51,094 nt of DNA from the IMG/VR virus record IMGVR_UViG_3300009597_000017, positions 1-51,094 of that record. One strand, given 5' to 3'. The stretch is from a virus. The position numbers and the translations under genes are program-made. A model generated the notes under the pieces. The model did not search any database. It was not told where the DNA came from and saw only the letters and a list, made by a program, of their open reading frames with translations. This document shows positions 8,318 to 17,429 of this stretch, in pieces; within the stretch, counting starts at the first letter, position 1, and each line of letters begins with the position of its first letter.

Positions 8318-8458
8318 TTACTTCACTCCAAGAAGCAACAGCATGAATGCGTATAGATTAGGCGCGTAACGAAAGTACAACACAGGATTAGGCGTGCCCG
8401 GTGGCGACGAGGCCGGAATGTTGAAATGCTGTCCGCTGCCAACCGCTGCGAGCGACAT
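8318..8458 (-). CDS. 46-aa small protein with hydrophobic C-terminus
   Basis: Short frame starting MSLAAVGSGQHFN with ATG at 8458, preceded by GAGG 9 bases upstream. It fills the gap between two coupled genes exactly: one base after the upstream stop and one base before the downstream start. The C-terminus (YAFMLLLLGVK) is hydrophobic. Function unknown; gene placement and ribosome site are the evidence. Confidence 0.6.
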   Translation of the reverse strand: MSLAAVGSGQHFNIPASSPPGTPNPVLYFRYAPNLYAFMLLLLGVK

Positions 8459-8459
8459 T

Positions 8460-8795
8460 TTACTTCGCCTCAACTTTGCGACTAGCTGTATGACTGCCGC
8501 GAGTCCACAATTCGGCATTGGTTCGCGCTGGCCCAACTGCCTCGTTGTAAACCCGCTTGGCCTTTTGCAGATCGTCGCCTTTGTACAACGATTTAAAGAA
8601 CAACCCATGACTCGATGAGCGAGTCAGTCGTACTTCATACGCAGAGTATGAAACAGGCATGACCGAGCCGTCGGGGACGGCTAGCCATTCCTTGCCGAAT
8701 AGGCGCCAACGCCAGAAAACATAAGCGCCGCCAAATCCGCTTAGAACACTAACGGCTAGAACGACTAAGAGCGACAGCAGGGCTTCAAACAACAT
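8460..8795 (-). CDS. Single-pass membrane protein (111 aa)
   Basis: ATG at 8795 is preferred over a TTG three codons upstream because it forms TAATG with the previous stop. An N-terminal membrane helix (about 3-27, FEALLSLLVVLAVSVLSGFG) is followed by a cytoplasmic or periplasmic domain of about 80 residues with no known motif (YEVRLTRSSSHGLFFKSLY). Sits among virion genes. Function unknown. Confidence 0.6.
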   Translation of the reverse strand: MLFEALLSLLVVLAVSVLSGFGGAYVFWRWRLFGKEWLAVPDGSVMPVSYSAYEVRLTRSSSHGLFFKSLYKGDDLQKAKRVYNEAVGPARTNAELWTRGSHTASRKVEAK

Positions 8796-9055
8796 TACGC
8801 CCAACCGCCCAAGAAGATAATGTCATTGGAACCAACACCAAAAAAGGTCTCAATGTTCGCGAGGACTTTGGCTTTCAGAACCGCAATAGTATCGCCCCAA
8901 ACAACATCAACGCGAGTGCCGTCATTGCTGCAAGGCAGATTCTCAACGGCCAATTGCCCTTCTTCCCAAAGAAGAACGCCGTAACAACACACAACTTGGT
9001 CTGTTCCAACCGGAGCCGAAAGTACAGGCTCTTGAACATAGATTTTCTTAGCCAT
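8795..9055 (-). CDS. Hypothetical protein (86 aa)
   Basis: ATG at 9055 (MAKKIYVQEPVL) forms TAATG with the upstream stop; a GTG 18 bases upstream is less likely. Globular, with strands and a central VVWGDTIAVLKAKVLANIET block. No recognised domain. Part of the tightly coupled string of small virion-like genes downstream of the scaffold gene. Confidence 0.6.
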   Translation of the reverse strand: MAKKIYVQEPVLSAPVGTDQVVCCYGVLLWEEGQLAVENLPCSNDGTRVDVVWGDTIAVLKAKVLANIETFFGVGSNDIIFLGGWA

Positions 9056-9690
9056 TAGGGTTTCTCGAACCAATGTGCAGTGTAGCTAAACCCCCACGTA
9101 GTTGTAGCGGGCATTACGACTTGAGTACGCATGGCAAGACCGTCGCCAGCAGCCAATTTAACCGGCTCGTCGAGTGGCTCGAAAATCCACTCAAAGCCGC
9201 CATTGACTGCTCCACTCGTCAACTCAGGAAACGTTGGCATGATCGAAGCAGCAATGATGTCGCCAAAAACCACGCTGGTAACAGTAAGAGCGGCGTTGTT
9301 GTCGCGCACATCAGTCATGTCGCTCGTCGACGGGTGCGATGCATTCTTCTTCGCGACTGTGCGCGCAGTTCCCGTTGACGGCGTGGCGGTCGTGAAACGT
9401 TGCCAAGCCAAAACGCCGGGGATGCCGCCGTTCGCGCCGGGCGTGATGACTGTAACAGCCAGTCGAATGCGCGTAACGTAGGCAAAGCGCGAAGACGCCG
9501 GCGCGAAGCGTAGAGAGACCAATGTTGTGCTGGCTGCCAAAGTCGCAGCGACTGCGGCGGTCGACCAGCCCGACACGACATATTCGCCGCCGGCGGTATA
9601 ACCTTTAAGTCCTTCGGCAATGAACAGATTTTTGCCGCTGTCGACTTCGGCAAACTGCCCGCCAACTGTAGGTGATTCAAGAACAGCCAT
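9055..9690 (-). CDS. Virion beta-structured protein (211 aa)
   Basis: Beta-rich protein with Thr/Ala/Val-rich strands (AAVAATLAASTTLVSLRF), no membrane segment and no catalytic motif. The second half (WIFEPLDEPVKLAAGDGLAM...TTWGFSYTAHWFE) looks like a C1q/jelly-roll type decoration domain. Coupled to both neighbours by TAATG. Likely head or tail decoration; inferred from composition and context. Confidence 0.6.
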   Translation of the reverse strand: MAVLESPTVGGQFAEVDSGKNLFIAEGLKGYTAGGEYVVSGWSTAAVAATLAASTTLVSLRFAPASSRFAYVTRIRLAVTVITPGANGGIPGVLAWQRFTTATPSTGTARTVAKKNASHPSTSDMTDVRDNNAALTVTSVVFGDIIAASIMPTFPELTSGAVNGGFEWIFEPLDEPVKLAAGDGLAMRTQVVMPATTTWGFSYTAHWFEKP

Positions 9691-10127
9691 TAAGCGCTCA
9701 CCGCGTAATTAAACTTCACATTCCCTTTGAGATTCGACCAATGACCACAATGCCAATAGACTCGAATCGTTGTTGTGTTCAAGACATAGCCAGCGGCGTA
9801 GCATTGATTCATTTCCGCCTCGTCTTTTAAAGTGCCCTTGCCTGTGTAGACGGCGACTGCCTGATTGACTAAAACTTGTTTGTCAGCGGTTAAGCCGCTT
9901 AAACCAGTAATGTCAAACGTGCCGTCTTTGGATGCAAGAGCGCCTAAATCTTTCTCAACAGTTGTCAATGTTAGGCTGCCAGCCGCGCCACCCGGCACAT
10001 TGACTGTTGCGACTCCAGCGGCGACTGTAACACTGACTCCAGCGCCGGTAAAGTCGAGAATGCGCGAAACTCCTTGTTTAATGCCCTCGTCGCGAAATTC
10101 GCAAAACGTCGGGTTTGAAATCGGCAT
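9690..10127 (-). CDS. Virion protein (145 aa)
   Basis: N-terminal 25 residues contain FRDEGIKQGVSRILDFTGAG, followed by VSVTVAAGVATVNVPGG, a pattern commonly seen at the N-termini of phage tail-fibre and head-fibre proteins where it forms a short virion-binding segment. The rest is a small beta domain ending in WHCGHWSNLKGNVKFNY. Coupled to both neighbours. Likely a structural appendage; function inferred. Confidence 0.6.
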   Translation of the reverse strand: MPISNPTFCEFRDEGIKQGVSRILDFTGAGVSVTVAAGVATVNVPGGAAGSLTLTTVEKDLGALASKDGTFDITGLSGLTADKQVLVNQAVAVYTGKGTLKDEAEMNQCYAAGYVLNTTTIRVYWHCGHWSNLKGNVKFNYAVSA

Positions 10128-10958
10128 TTACGCATACTCCTGAATGGCTAGATTAGACGCCGCCGCTGAGGCAATGGCATTCACCGCGCCTAAATCAAAC
10201 ATGAATGAATCCATTTCAAAGCTGCCGCCGGGATATAATGTAATCCCGCGATCAAGCACGGCGGCTGAGCCAAAGCCGAGCGAAATTCGATTATCGCTCG
10301 TGTTGACTAAAGCTAAGCCTTTGCGACTGGCATTTGCAGCAACGGCCTGAGCCGACGCGACGCCGACGGTGGCAAATGTCGGTGCGGCTGGTGCCAAATC
10401 GACTACGGCCTGCGACACTGGGAGCGCTGATTGATCGCTGGCAAGTACAACCGGCAGCGATGACGCCATTACCTTCTGGCCGATCAACGCTGCTGCACCA
10501 TCGGACAAACGAGCAAAGACCGGCGTGGCGACTGGAGCGTCTACTGTCAACGATGCCGCGTTGTCCGTGACTGGAACCGCTACACCGCTGGCGTCAACAC
10601 TTAGACGCCCGCCGACCAAAGCGGCGGGAAGCTGCGCCTTAATCGGCAAGTCAATGAATGTCGCATCAGCGGCGTCTCGAACGCGAACGTCGACTTTGTC
10701 TTGACCAGTTGCCAAATTGCGAATGTCAAGGTCAAGAGCATCAACAGTAAGAGCACCGCCATTGTCCGAAACCGGCTGAACGACGGCAGACGCGTCGACT
10801 TTGAGCGCGCCCGCCGTTACCCCGACCAAATTACCAGCAGAATCGACAATGACGATCTCCTCGGCGTGGACAGTCGTCCCGCCGTGGAGATGCGTTTGAG
10901 ACCCGAGTTGTTTCGTCGGGGCTGCATCTTCCTTAATGTCGATCTGGCCGTCAGCCAA
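10128..10958 (-). CDS. Head-fibre-like virion protein (276 aa)
   Basis: Contains repeats around SDNGGALTVD, TDNAASLTVD and SLPVVLASDQSALPVS; the ASDQSALPV block is widespread in phage head-fibre and baseplate-associated virion proteins. Beta-repeat body (about 30-185) and globular C-terminus (about 190-276). No enzymatic motif. Next to the scaffold-like gene, which favours a head decoration or fibre role. Confidence in virion function is good, exact place unknown. Confidence 0.65.
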   Translation of the reverse strand: MADGQIDIKEDAAPTKQLGSQTHLHGGTTVHAEEIVIVDSAGNLVGVTAGALKVDASAVVQPVSDNGGALTVDALDLDIRNLATGQDKVDVRVRDAADATFIDLPIKAQLPAALVGGRLSVDASGVAVPVTDNAASLTVDAPVATPVFARLSDGAAALIGQKVMASSLPVVLASDQSALPVSQAVVDLAPAAPTFATVGVASAQAVAANASRKGLALVNTSDNRISLGFGSAAVLDRGITLYPGGSFEMDSFMFDLGAVNAIASAAASNLAIQEYA

Positions 10959-10961
10959 AGT

Positions 10962-12140
10962 TTACTCCAATTCGCCGCGCAAATACTGCCGCATCTTCTC
11001 GCGTGTATTTACGTCAGCCGGCATCGTTTCGCCGCCGCCCGGCGTGGAGCCGCCGCCGCTTGGAGGCGCTTTACGCGTTTTTCCCCGAAGACGTTCAGTC
11101 GACGCATTAGTCTTTCCTGCTTCGAGCGCAGTCAAGCGCTTGGTCAAATCGGCGATTGTCTTGTCTCGTGGGTCTCCATCAGCCTGTGGCTGTGCAACGC
11201 TCTTGCCATTCGCCGCGTAGCCGTGCCCTTCAAGAATGGCTGGCATCTCGTATTGCAGAATAGCTTGAATCTTGTCAGGAGTCAGGAAATCGCCCTCTTG
11301 CTCACAGAGGTACAACACGTATTGAGCGATTTCAATTGCATTCGCGCCATATTGGGTTGCCAACTCCTGCGCGCGTGGAACAATGTTCTCGTTGAAGAAT
11401 TGTTGACCAATTTCGTCAAAGCGCGAGTCGTCGGCTGGCGCCGCTTCTCGGCCGTTTGAAGCAGGCGCGCCACCCTGCGCGAGCGCTTGCTGATACGCCA
11501 CGGCCAAACGCTGAATCGGTTCGGGATTGCCATTGACCAATGCGGTCAGTGCAGTGTCCCATACTCGACGCTCGTTATTGAATTGCGCCACTTGTGACTC
11601 GGCCGCAACTGCGCGTTGCATGGCTTGAGCACGTTCAGCGCGCGTGTCGACCAAGACTTTCTCGTTGTAGTGGCCAAGCGACGCGACTCGTGTCAAATCA
11701 CGAAGCGACTTGCGCTGTTCCTTCGAGAGCGCGTTATAGCCAACCTGAACCTTGCCTGTCAAAAGATCAAGAGCCGAAACCTTGGTCGGGTCTTTAATCT
11801 CAGCGCCCTTGGCGTCAAAGAGCTTAAAGCCTTCGAGTTTAAACGGCGCAGTCGTCGGGGCAACGATTGGCGGCGCTTCAGTGCCCGGCGCCGCGTCGTC
11901 GTCTTCCTCAGTCGCAGATTCACGAGCCTTCGCCCATTCGGTCGTCAACTCCTCGTCAGTCATTCCTTCGGAGATTTCGCCCAATTGCTCACGCAACTGT
12001 GCTGGCGTATAATCGTTCTCGCCACCCGCCAAGTCGCCGAGTCGAGCGTCGAATTCAGAATCGGCAAGAGTCTGCGCGACAATGTCGTCGTGGCCACTGC
12101 TTCCAGTGGCGTTCGCCGGCAAAGATTGTTCAAGAGCCAT
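10962..12140 (-). CDS. Scaffold-like head assembly protein (392 aa)
   Basis: Acidic N-terminus (EEDDDAAPGTEA), long helical and coiled-coil stretches (about 130-215 and 325-350) and a C-terminal end rich in Lys/Arg/Gly (RLRGKTRKAPPSGGG) with a final helix (TREKMRQYLRGELE). This layout is typical of scaffolding proteins, and it lies directly downstream of the portal. Scaffolds are poorly conserved, so the call depends on architecture and position. Oddly, the capsid gene is not adjacent but on the other strand at 43582. GTTTAAAC copies sit inside (11837) and just before the start (12142). Confidence 0.65.
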   Translation of the reverse strand: MALEQSLPANATGSSGHDDIVAQTLADSEFDARLGDLAGGENDYTPAQLREQLGEISEGMTDEELTTEWAKARESATEEDDDAAPGTEAPPIVAPTTAPFKLEGFKLFDAKGAEIKDPTKVSALDLLTGKVQVGYNALSKEQRKSLRDLTRVASLGHYNEKVLVDTRAERAQAMQRAVAAESQVAQFNNERRVWDTALTALVNGNPEPIQRLAVAYQQALAQGGAPASNGREAAPADDSRFDEIGQQFFNENIVPRAQELATQYGANAIEIAQYVLYLCEQEGDFLTPDKIQAILQYEMPAILEGHGYAANGKSVAQPQADGDPRDKTIADLTKRLTALEAGKTNASTERLRGKTRKAPPSGGGSTPGGGETMPADVNTREKMRQYLRGELE

Positions 12141-12154
12141 TGTTTAAACGTCCT

Positions 12155-14572
12155 TTAGGCTTGAGTGCCTGCAATTTGCTGCTCTCCACCCGTCAACTCG
12201 GCAGGTGGCAACTGACTAGCTGCTGACGGAACGGCTGAAGATTCGGGATTCGGCGAGGTTTGAGGCCCACCGCCAGTCGGCGCTCCACCCACTGTAGGAG
12301 GCGGCGGCGGCTGACTCGCAGCAGCGACCCCGCCAGTCGGCGTTGGTTGCATAGTGGCCAAGCGGTCGGCCGGGATTCCCGTCGTTTCCATCGGGATTGG
12401 AGTCACGCCAGTCGGGTCATTCATTGCACGTTCCAACTGATCGTAAATGCCCCAACGCTCAAGGGCAAGTTGTCGCATGCCCCAAGGGCGGCGCTCGTTT
12501 AGAATGATTTCGAGCAAAGCTGGCTTATGTACTGTCGTATACGCGGCTGGAACGCCCATTTGAGCAGCGGGTCCAACAGCCCCTTGCTGAGGCATTGGCG
12601 GCGCTTGCTGCACATCCTGCCACAAGACAGGAATGCCGCCATAACCCGCCGAGTAGCGCTGAGACATGTCTAGCTTCTCAATTTCTTCCCACTGTTCTTC
12701 AAGCTGCGTGTTCACAAACTGAGCGCGCTCCCACTGATCTGAGTCGCCCATGCGAATGTCACGAATGTTTGAAAACACGCTACCTTTTTGATACGTTTGC
12801 AGCGTAATCCGGCCCTTGTCGAGTTGCTCCTCAAGCAATTGCTGCTGAAGCGCCCGAGGAAGCGGCATCATGGTCTGTGGGTCAACATAGACCATCGGTC
12901 GATCACCAAGCATTTCTCCATCAATGCGCTTGGCCAAATCACCACGCCCGCCAACTGCTGGAATCAAACGCGGCTCGTCGAATAGCCATTGCGCATATTT
13001 GACGATCAGGATTGCAAATTCCGTCGCGCCTTCAGCACCAGCACGAACGGCTGGCCCAAACGTACGCTCAAGCGCTTGCTGCATAGCCAGAACGGCACGG
13101 CCCGAGATGTCTTGCGCCGAGGCAGACCCGCCGCCTGTAACTTGACCACGCGCAATGTCGTTCCAGCCGGTTTTGTCTTCAAGCTTTTTAATCAACCAGT
13201 CGAGCAAGCGCCAAGCGTCTTGGCCGGCGGAAACCGGCGGAAACTGATCTGGCTTCGCTCCTTGGTATTCAACGAAGCTGCCAGTAATGTTCGAAAACGT
13301 TTCTTCAAGCACTGTGCCCTTCAGTGCCAACATTCGCCCGCCGGTGAACCAGCGCGCGTGCTTAAGCAGCGCCGACAACAAGGCATTAATCGCCATCTGA
13401 TCGCCAATCCAATCCGACATGATTGGACGTGGGAAAATGTCGGTGTCTGCCGAACCGTCTGTAAAGCGGGCGAGCGGAATGACACCACCCGGCAACTCGT
13501 CGCCACGGTCAACGATTTTATCGCCGATTAGACGAATCCACAATCCAGATTCAAGACCCGGCTCGTGCTGATCGGGGGCAATCCAAAGAATGTACTCAGC
13601 CACGCCCTCAGTGATGCGTTGACGACGAGTAGGAAATGGCGGCAATCCGCGCTGCCATCCCATACTACGGTCCAGCGGCAAATCCATCGCGTCGTTCTGC
13701 GACGAAATTTGAGTCTCGGCTTCGAGTTGCGAATTTCCTGTTTCAAGGCGAGCTTGCTCGACAGAACGCACACGTCGAACGAGCGCCCATTTGGCACGGT
13801 CAACCGGCCCGTTGACAGAACGCGCTTCAGGGTCGAAGACAACTTCGTGAGCAAGCAGAATCCGGCAGGCAATCTCGCCCTCGTAGAGAATACGAGGTTC
13901 AGCATCGGGCGGAGCGACTACGCCTTCGTCGGCGTAAGGCAATTCAAGCAAGCCTTGCTCATTAATCATATAGCCTTGCGCCTTCAAGCCGGCGAATCGT
14001 TCGTCGGTCTCAGGAATCAAGTCAACGTCTTCGCGCGTCGGCCCGGCGTTTTTGTCTACAAAGACGTGAAGGAACGAAACGCCGTCTGATTGCGCATGAA
14101 ACCAAGCGTCTTGAAACGCGTTCCACGCGCGCAACATGTAGAAGTAATACTCAGTGACCGACTGTTGCGCTTCAGCCGATTCACGGCCGGCAACGCCGCC
14201 GACCAGTGGCTCGTGACGGAAGCCGGGCTTTTGCTCTGAGATTACGCCTAGACGGAAATCAAGAGCCGGCCCAATAACGTTCAGGACTGAGCGCACATCA
14301 TTGGCATCAGCTTGAGGCTCACGCCACGTCCGACCGTCGCGAGTGGAAATCCACTGATGTCCCGCGCGGAAATGCCGATGCCGAGTCCAGTGCAAGCGCT
14401 TATCGCGCATCACGCCATCTTGCTGCTTGCGCTGAGACTCAATCCAAGTGCGCCACTTCTTTCCATCTTGCTCGTCGAGTAAAGGCATGCCTTCGCCGAA
14501 TTTGCGCGCAAGGCGTTTCTTCGGGTCGGCGACATCCATACTCGTTGTATCAGGCGTCAGTTCACTCGTCAT
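12155..14572 (-). CDS. Portal protein, P22 type (805 aa)
   Basis: Large portal with the P22-like layout: helical N-terminal clip/wing region (residues 40-160, HFRAGHQWIS..., RLGVISEQKPGFR), central crown/wing, and helical stem. The C-terminal 80 residues are Pro/Gly-rich and disordered. It forms the 12-fold ring at one head vertex through which DNA is packaged and ejected. Length (about 700-800) is normal for P22-like portals. Lies downstream of the terminase with one small membrane protein between, and upstream of the scaffold-like gene. The start overlaps the upstream stop (TAATG). Confidence 0.9.
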   Translation of the reverse strand: MTSELTPDTTSMDVADPKKRLARKFGEGMPLLDEQDGKKWRTWIESQRKQQDGVMRDKRLHWTRHRHFRAGHQWISTRDGRTWREPQADANDVRSVLNVIGPALDFRLGVISEQKPGFRHEPLVGGVAGRESAEAQQSVTEYYFYMLRAWNAFQDAWFHAQSDGVSFLHVFVDKNAGPTREDVDLIPETDERFAGLKAQGYMINEQGLLELPYADEGVVAPPDAEPRILYEGEIACRILLAHEVVFDPEARSVNGPVDRAKWALVRRVRSVEQARLETGNSQLEAETQISSQNDAMDLPLDRSMGWQRGLPPFPTRRQRITEGVAEYILWIAPDQHEPGLESGLWIRLIGDKIVDRGDELPGGVIPLARFTDGSADTDIFPRPIMSDWIGDQMAINALLSALLKHARWFTGGRMLALKGTVLEETFSNITGSFVEYQGAKPDQFPPVSAGQDAWRLLDWLIKKLEDKTGWNDIARGQVTGGGSASAQDISGRAVLAMQQALERTFGPAVRAGAEGATEFAILIVKYAQWLFDEPRLIPAVGGRGDLAKRIDGEMLGDRPMVYVDPQTMMPLPRALQQQLLEEQLDKGRITLQTYQKGSVFSNIRDIRMGDSDQWERAQFVNTQLEEQWEEIEKLDMSQRYSAGYGGIPVLWQDVQQAPPMPQQGAVGPAAQMGVPAAYTTVHKPALLEIILNERRPWGMRQLALERWGIYDQLERAMNDPTGVTPIPMETTGIPADRLATMQPTPTGGVAAASQPPPPPTVGGAPTGGGPQTSPNPESSAVPSAASQLPPAELTGGEQQIAGTQA

Positions 14573-14970
14573 TACTCAGGCTTTGGTTCTTCAACAACCC
14601 CATCCTCTCGCTTCAAAGCGGCAAGAACTTGCGTCCAACCGCCGAGATCACTACGCAATGCCCGTGCATGTCGGCGCCGGCTGATTCGCGCCCACTCGTC
14701 CGATTCCGCGTCGATGTAGTCGAGTACGTCAAGCGGCATCGGCTCCTCATTGATCGTCGTCGGAGCGGCGTCTGGCGGCACGGCTTGGACGCGAACGGTC
14801 AGCAAAGCTGGAATGGCTTGCGTGACGTCTAAAGTGCCAATGACATCTGCCCGCACATCGCCGATGTCAACGTGAATGACAGGAGGGTGACGCAGCAGGT
14901 AGAAGAAGGCGCCTAAACCAGCGGCCAGCAACAACATAATCAATGTTACAGCAATTGTCAAGGGGGTCAT
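14572..14970 (-). CDS. Small membrane protein between terminase and portal (132 aa)
   Basis: N-terminal membrane helix (about 4-27, LTIAVTLIMLLLAAGLGAFF) followed by a soluble acidic domain (about 35-132; VIHVDIGDVRADVIGTLDV). No lipobox and no known motif. Its place between the large terminase and portal is unusual for a membrane protein. Stop and start junctions are tight on both sides, supporting a real gene. Confidence 0.65.
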   Translation of the reverse strand: MTPLTIAVTLIMLLLAAGLGAFFYLLRHPPVIHVDIGDVRADVIGTLDVTQAIPALLTVRVQAVPPDAAPTTINEEPMPLDVLDYIDAESDEWARISRRRHARALRSDLGGWTQVLAALKREDGVVEEPKPE

Positions 14971-16431
14971 TTAGTCCCAAGCTCCCAAATCTTGGAAGTA
15001 GTTCTGCTCAGGCCGCTTAGCGTCATCGACGATTTTGTCAAACGTTGTGTCAAACTGACTCGGGTCGCGCTTAGTCGTAGTTGGCATCGTCGATTGCGTC
15101 GCCGGCTGTTCATAAACCGCCATTACTCCATAGCGTAGAGTGTCAGCGGCGTGATCTTCCTGCCGCGGCCGGATGTCATTCGGGTCTTTGCCCGGCCCTG
15201 AATTGCGCTGAAGCTTAGGCAACGTTCGAACGAGGTTTGGAGCACCGTGGCCAAACGCGTCCATTGGCCAGACGCGCAAAGCGGCTTTGCCCTGCAAGTC
15301 GATGATTTTAGACCAGCCGGCAAGACGATCAGTATTTGCCTTCTCGACGGTTACGCCCTTCATCGTGAGCATAGAGGCAATGCTTTGATTGTCTCCACTC
15401 GCGCTTGGCTTGCGATTCATCATTTCAGGCGAGCCAATTGAATACATTACGCCTCGCAGCTTCAACTGTTCTTCGCGCTGTTTAATATAGTGTGCAATGC
15501 CTTCAAGCGTTGTTTCACGCACATACAATTCAGAGACTACGTCGACAACACCAGCGCGGGCGTAGTACAAAAGCCACAAGACGCAGGTATAATCGTCGAT
15601 GCCATAGTCGATTGCTCGAATGACGACGTAGTCAGAGTCGAGCATCGTCGGTTTGTCGAGCACGATCAATGGCTTTTTAAACATGGCGCCAACAAGTTGG
15701 TCCCAACGTCCATGAATGTACGCAGCGACGTCTTCAGGCGGCATTCCGCTGACCATGCCGGCGACATACTCCTCGCGGTTCGGCATAGCAGTATTGTCCC
15801 AAACTGTCGACGGAATGAATTGCCGCGTAATCGTCACATTGGCGTGTCCCTCGCCAATGTCAACGATTTCGTCATAGACCTTATACGCTTCGCGCAACGT
15901 GCCTTGCTGCTCGACGCCGATGAAACGATTTAAGACCCAATCGTGCCCAATGTCGCCGGGGTTCGTGCCTGAGCGAATTTGAAGCGGAAGATCAATCGAC
16001 TTGGTTCGATTACGTGTGAACATGAACGCGTACATTGGCTCTGAGAACGACGTGACTTCGTCGAAGCAGACCAAGTTGTACTCAAACGATTTAAACGAGA
16101 AAATGTCTTTCTCGTGCTCGGCGTAACCCATTTGAACAATGGCGCCGCTTGGGAATCGCCAACGTGACTCAGCTTCTCGCCACTGCGCGCCCGGCACGGC
16201 AAGAGGATACAATTGCAAGCTGCGGTCGATCATTTCTTGCAGATTTGGCCGTGTACGCCGCAGCATCAATGCGCGATGCTTCGGATGCTCAACGTAACGT
16301 AGAGCACAGGCCAGCAAAGCGTCGGTTTTACCGCCTCCTACTGCGCCGCCGTACAAGACTTCACGCGCCTCTGACATTAGGAAAGCCGTTTGAGGTCCGT
16401 CATTAGGCTTCCATAGAATGTCATTGCTCAT
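14971..16431 (-). CDS. terL: Terminase large subunit (486 aa)
   Basis: DNA-packaging motor and headful nuclease. Walker A GGAVGGGKT (residues 28-36), Walker B LVCFDE (120-125), coupling motif in IRSGTNPGD, and RNase H-fold nuclease residues in IRAIDYGIDDY (Asp near 274) and in the C-terminal EDHAADTLRYG. ATG at 16431 is preferred; the upstream TTG at 16449 has its GAGG sequence overlapping it. Length is normal for the family. Overlaps the zinc-ribbon gene upstream by 11 bases, consistent with TerS-TerL order. Confidence 0.95.
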   Translation of the reverse strand: MSNDILWKPNDGPQTAFLMSEAREVLYGGAVGGGKTDALLACALRYVEHPKHRALMLRRTRPNLQEMIDRSLQLYPLAVPGAQWREAESRWRFPSGAIVQMGYAEHEKDIFSFKSFEYNLVCFDEVTSFSEPMYAFMFTRNRTKSIDLPLQIRSGTNPGDIGHDWVLNRFIGVEQQGTLREAYKVYDEIVDIGEGHANVTITRQFIPSTVWDNTAMPNREEYVAGMVSGMPPEDVAAYIHGRWDQLVGAMFKKPLIVLDKPTMLDSDYVVIRAIDYGIDDYTCVLWLLYYARAGVVDVVSELYVRETTLEGIAHYIKQREEQLKLRGVMYSIGSPEMMNRKPSASGDNQSIASMLTMKGVTVEKANTDRLAGWSKIIDLQGKAALRVWPMDAFGHGAPNLVRTLPKLQRNSGPGKDPNDIRPRQEDHAADTLRYGVMAVYEQPATQSTMPTTTKRDPSQFDTTFDKIVDDAKRPEQNYFQDLGAWD

Positions 16432-16849
16432 GCAGTTTATGCGCCTCAATGCACTGCTTGCAGATATGTGCCGATTCGCCGAATCCTAGAGTAGGCAAGA
16501 TAATGATACCTACAGGCCCTCGCTTGTCCTCTTGCGACTTGCTGACTTTTCCATACGCACGATCAAGAATGTGCTTAATAATCGACGTTTGAGCGGCCGT
16601 CGCTTTAGTGACTCCAGAGGCAATGGCCTTAACTGTGTCTTGAAGCGAGTCGGCAAGTTCTTTCCAATCGCCGGTCGCTTCGGCGATTTTAAGCTTTTCT
16701 TGCAAGTCGGCGAATTTTGCCGGCGTAAGTGGCGGCTGTCCTTTGCGCTTAATGTCGTAGCAGCGCCGGCACAAACCATCAGGATATGGCCCTGAAGCCC
16801 GCTTGCCGCACGCCGGGCATAGAATTGCATCAGCCGGGGTTGTTGGCAT
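16421..16849 (-). CDS. Zinc-ribbon protein, probable terminase small subunit (142 aa)
   Basis: An N-terminal zinc ribbon (CPACGK...CRRCYDIKR, residues 11-34), a helical middle (about 45-95), and a C-terminal CKQC. Small terminases bind packaging-site DNA and usually precede the large subunit, as here. The helical middle fits the oligomer core of TerS. TerS proteins diverge greatly, so identity rests on position plus a DNA-binding-like N-terminus. An alternative is an unrelated zinc-finger regulator. Confidence 0.55.
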   Translation of the reverse strand: MPTTPADAILCPACGKRASGPYPDGLCRRCYDIKRKGQPPLTPAKFADLQEKLKIAEATGDWKELADSLQDTVKAIASGVTKATAAQTSIIKHILDRAYGKVSKSQEDKRGPVGIIILPTLGFGESAHICKQCIEAHKLHEQ

Positions 16850-17222
16850 TCTGCGCCTTCATGGTTTCAAACAAGTAGCCCATTGCATTGAACATAATTG
16901 CGCAAAGTGCGTCTTCGAGGAATTTTAAGCGCTCTGGAGTAAGTGGCAATTCAGGCTGCGTTCGATGAATCTCCCACAAATCCATCGCATGCCGCAGCAT
17001 TGACTTCATGTATGAAGTCAGCGGCACGCCTTTTTGCCAATTGTCGCTCGACCGCATTGTTTGGCCGGGGGGAATATTGGCCAAGCGCTTCTCATGCATA
17101 TACTCGGCAAAGCGCCGAAGAACGAGCGGTGACATGAAGCCTTCATAATCCAGCTTCGTCACATCGTTGCCACGAGTCGCGCCTGTCGAGAACAACCGAG
17201 TGTCTACAGAAACGTCGACCAT
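16830..17222 (-). CDS. dATP/dGTP pyrophosphohydrolase-like protein (130 aa)
   Basis: Resembles the all-alpha NTP pyrophosphatase family called dATP/dGTP diphosphohydrolase N-terminal domain (DUF5664): SSDNWQKG, then SYMKSMLRHAMDLWEIHR and EDALCAIMFNAMGYLFE, where Glu/Asp and His of the helices bind metal. Members hydrolyse purine dNTPs and are found in phages that modify or rebalance their nucleotides. Length matches single-domain phage versions. Overlaps the zinc-ribbon gene by 20 bases. The substrate is not predictable from sequence alone. Confidence 0.65.
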   Translation of the reverse strand: MVDVSVDTRLFSTGATRGNDVTKLDYEGFMSPLVLRRFAEYMHEKRLANIPPGQTMRSSDNWQKGVPLTSYMKSMLRHAMDLWEIHRTQPELPLTPERLKFLEDALCAIMFNAMGYLFETMKAQNANNPG

Positions 17223-17429
17223 TCAATCGCCTCCAATGATCTTGAATTGCTGCTCAAGCTCAACCGCCCACGTTGTCAAGTGCATATGCCGCAGTGTATG
17301 CGCCAATGTGACCATGCGCATACGCTCAGCCTCTTGAATCGACTGTCCATTCAAGATCGCGTCAACGTACACTACTGACGTCTGCAGGACGATCTTTCGA
17401 AGCTCGTCGAGGGTTAGCCGTGGCGACAT
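17223..17429 (-). CDS. Hypothetical helical protein (68 aa)
   Basis: Small, mostly helical (LTLDELRKIVLQTSVVYVDA...RMVTLAHTLRHMHLTTW). Its stop abuts the next gene start. The first 68 bases overlap the end of the upstream gene in another frame; both frames have plausible protein composition, so both are kept. No family recognised. Confidence 0.5.
   Translation of the reverse strand: MSPRLTLDELRKIVLQTSVVYVDAILNGQSIQEAERMRMVTLAHTLRHMHLTTWAVELEQQFKIIGGD

Noticed and set aside
10701-11459. 252-codon plus-strand frame opposite the scaffold-like and virion genes
   Set aside because: It is antisense to well-supported coupled genes, has no ribosome site, and is Arg/Ser/Leu-rich shadow composition.
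13565-14089. 174-codon plus-strand frame within the portal gene
   Set aside because: Antisense to the portal; no start signal or domain.
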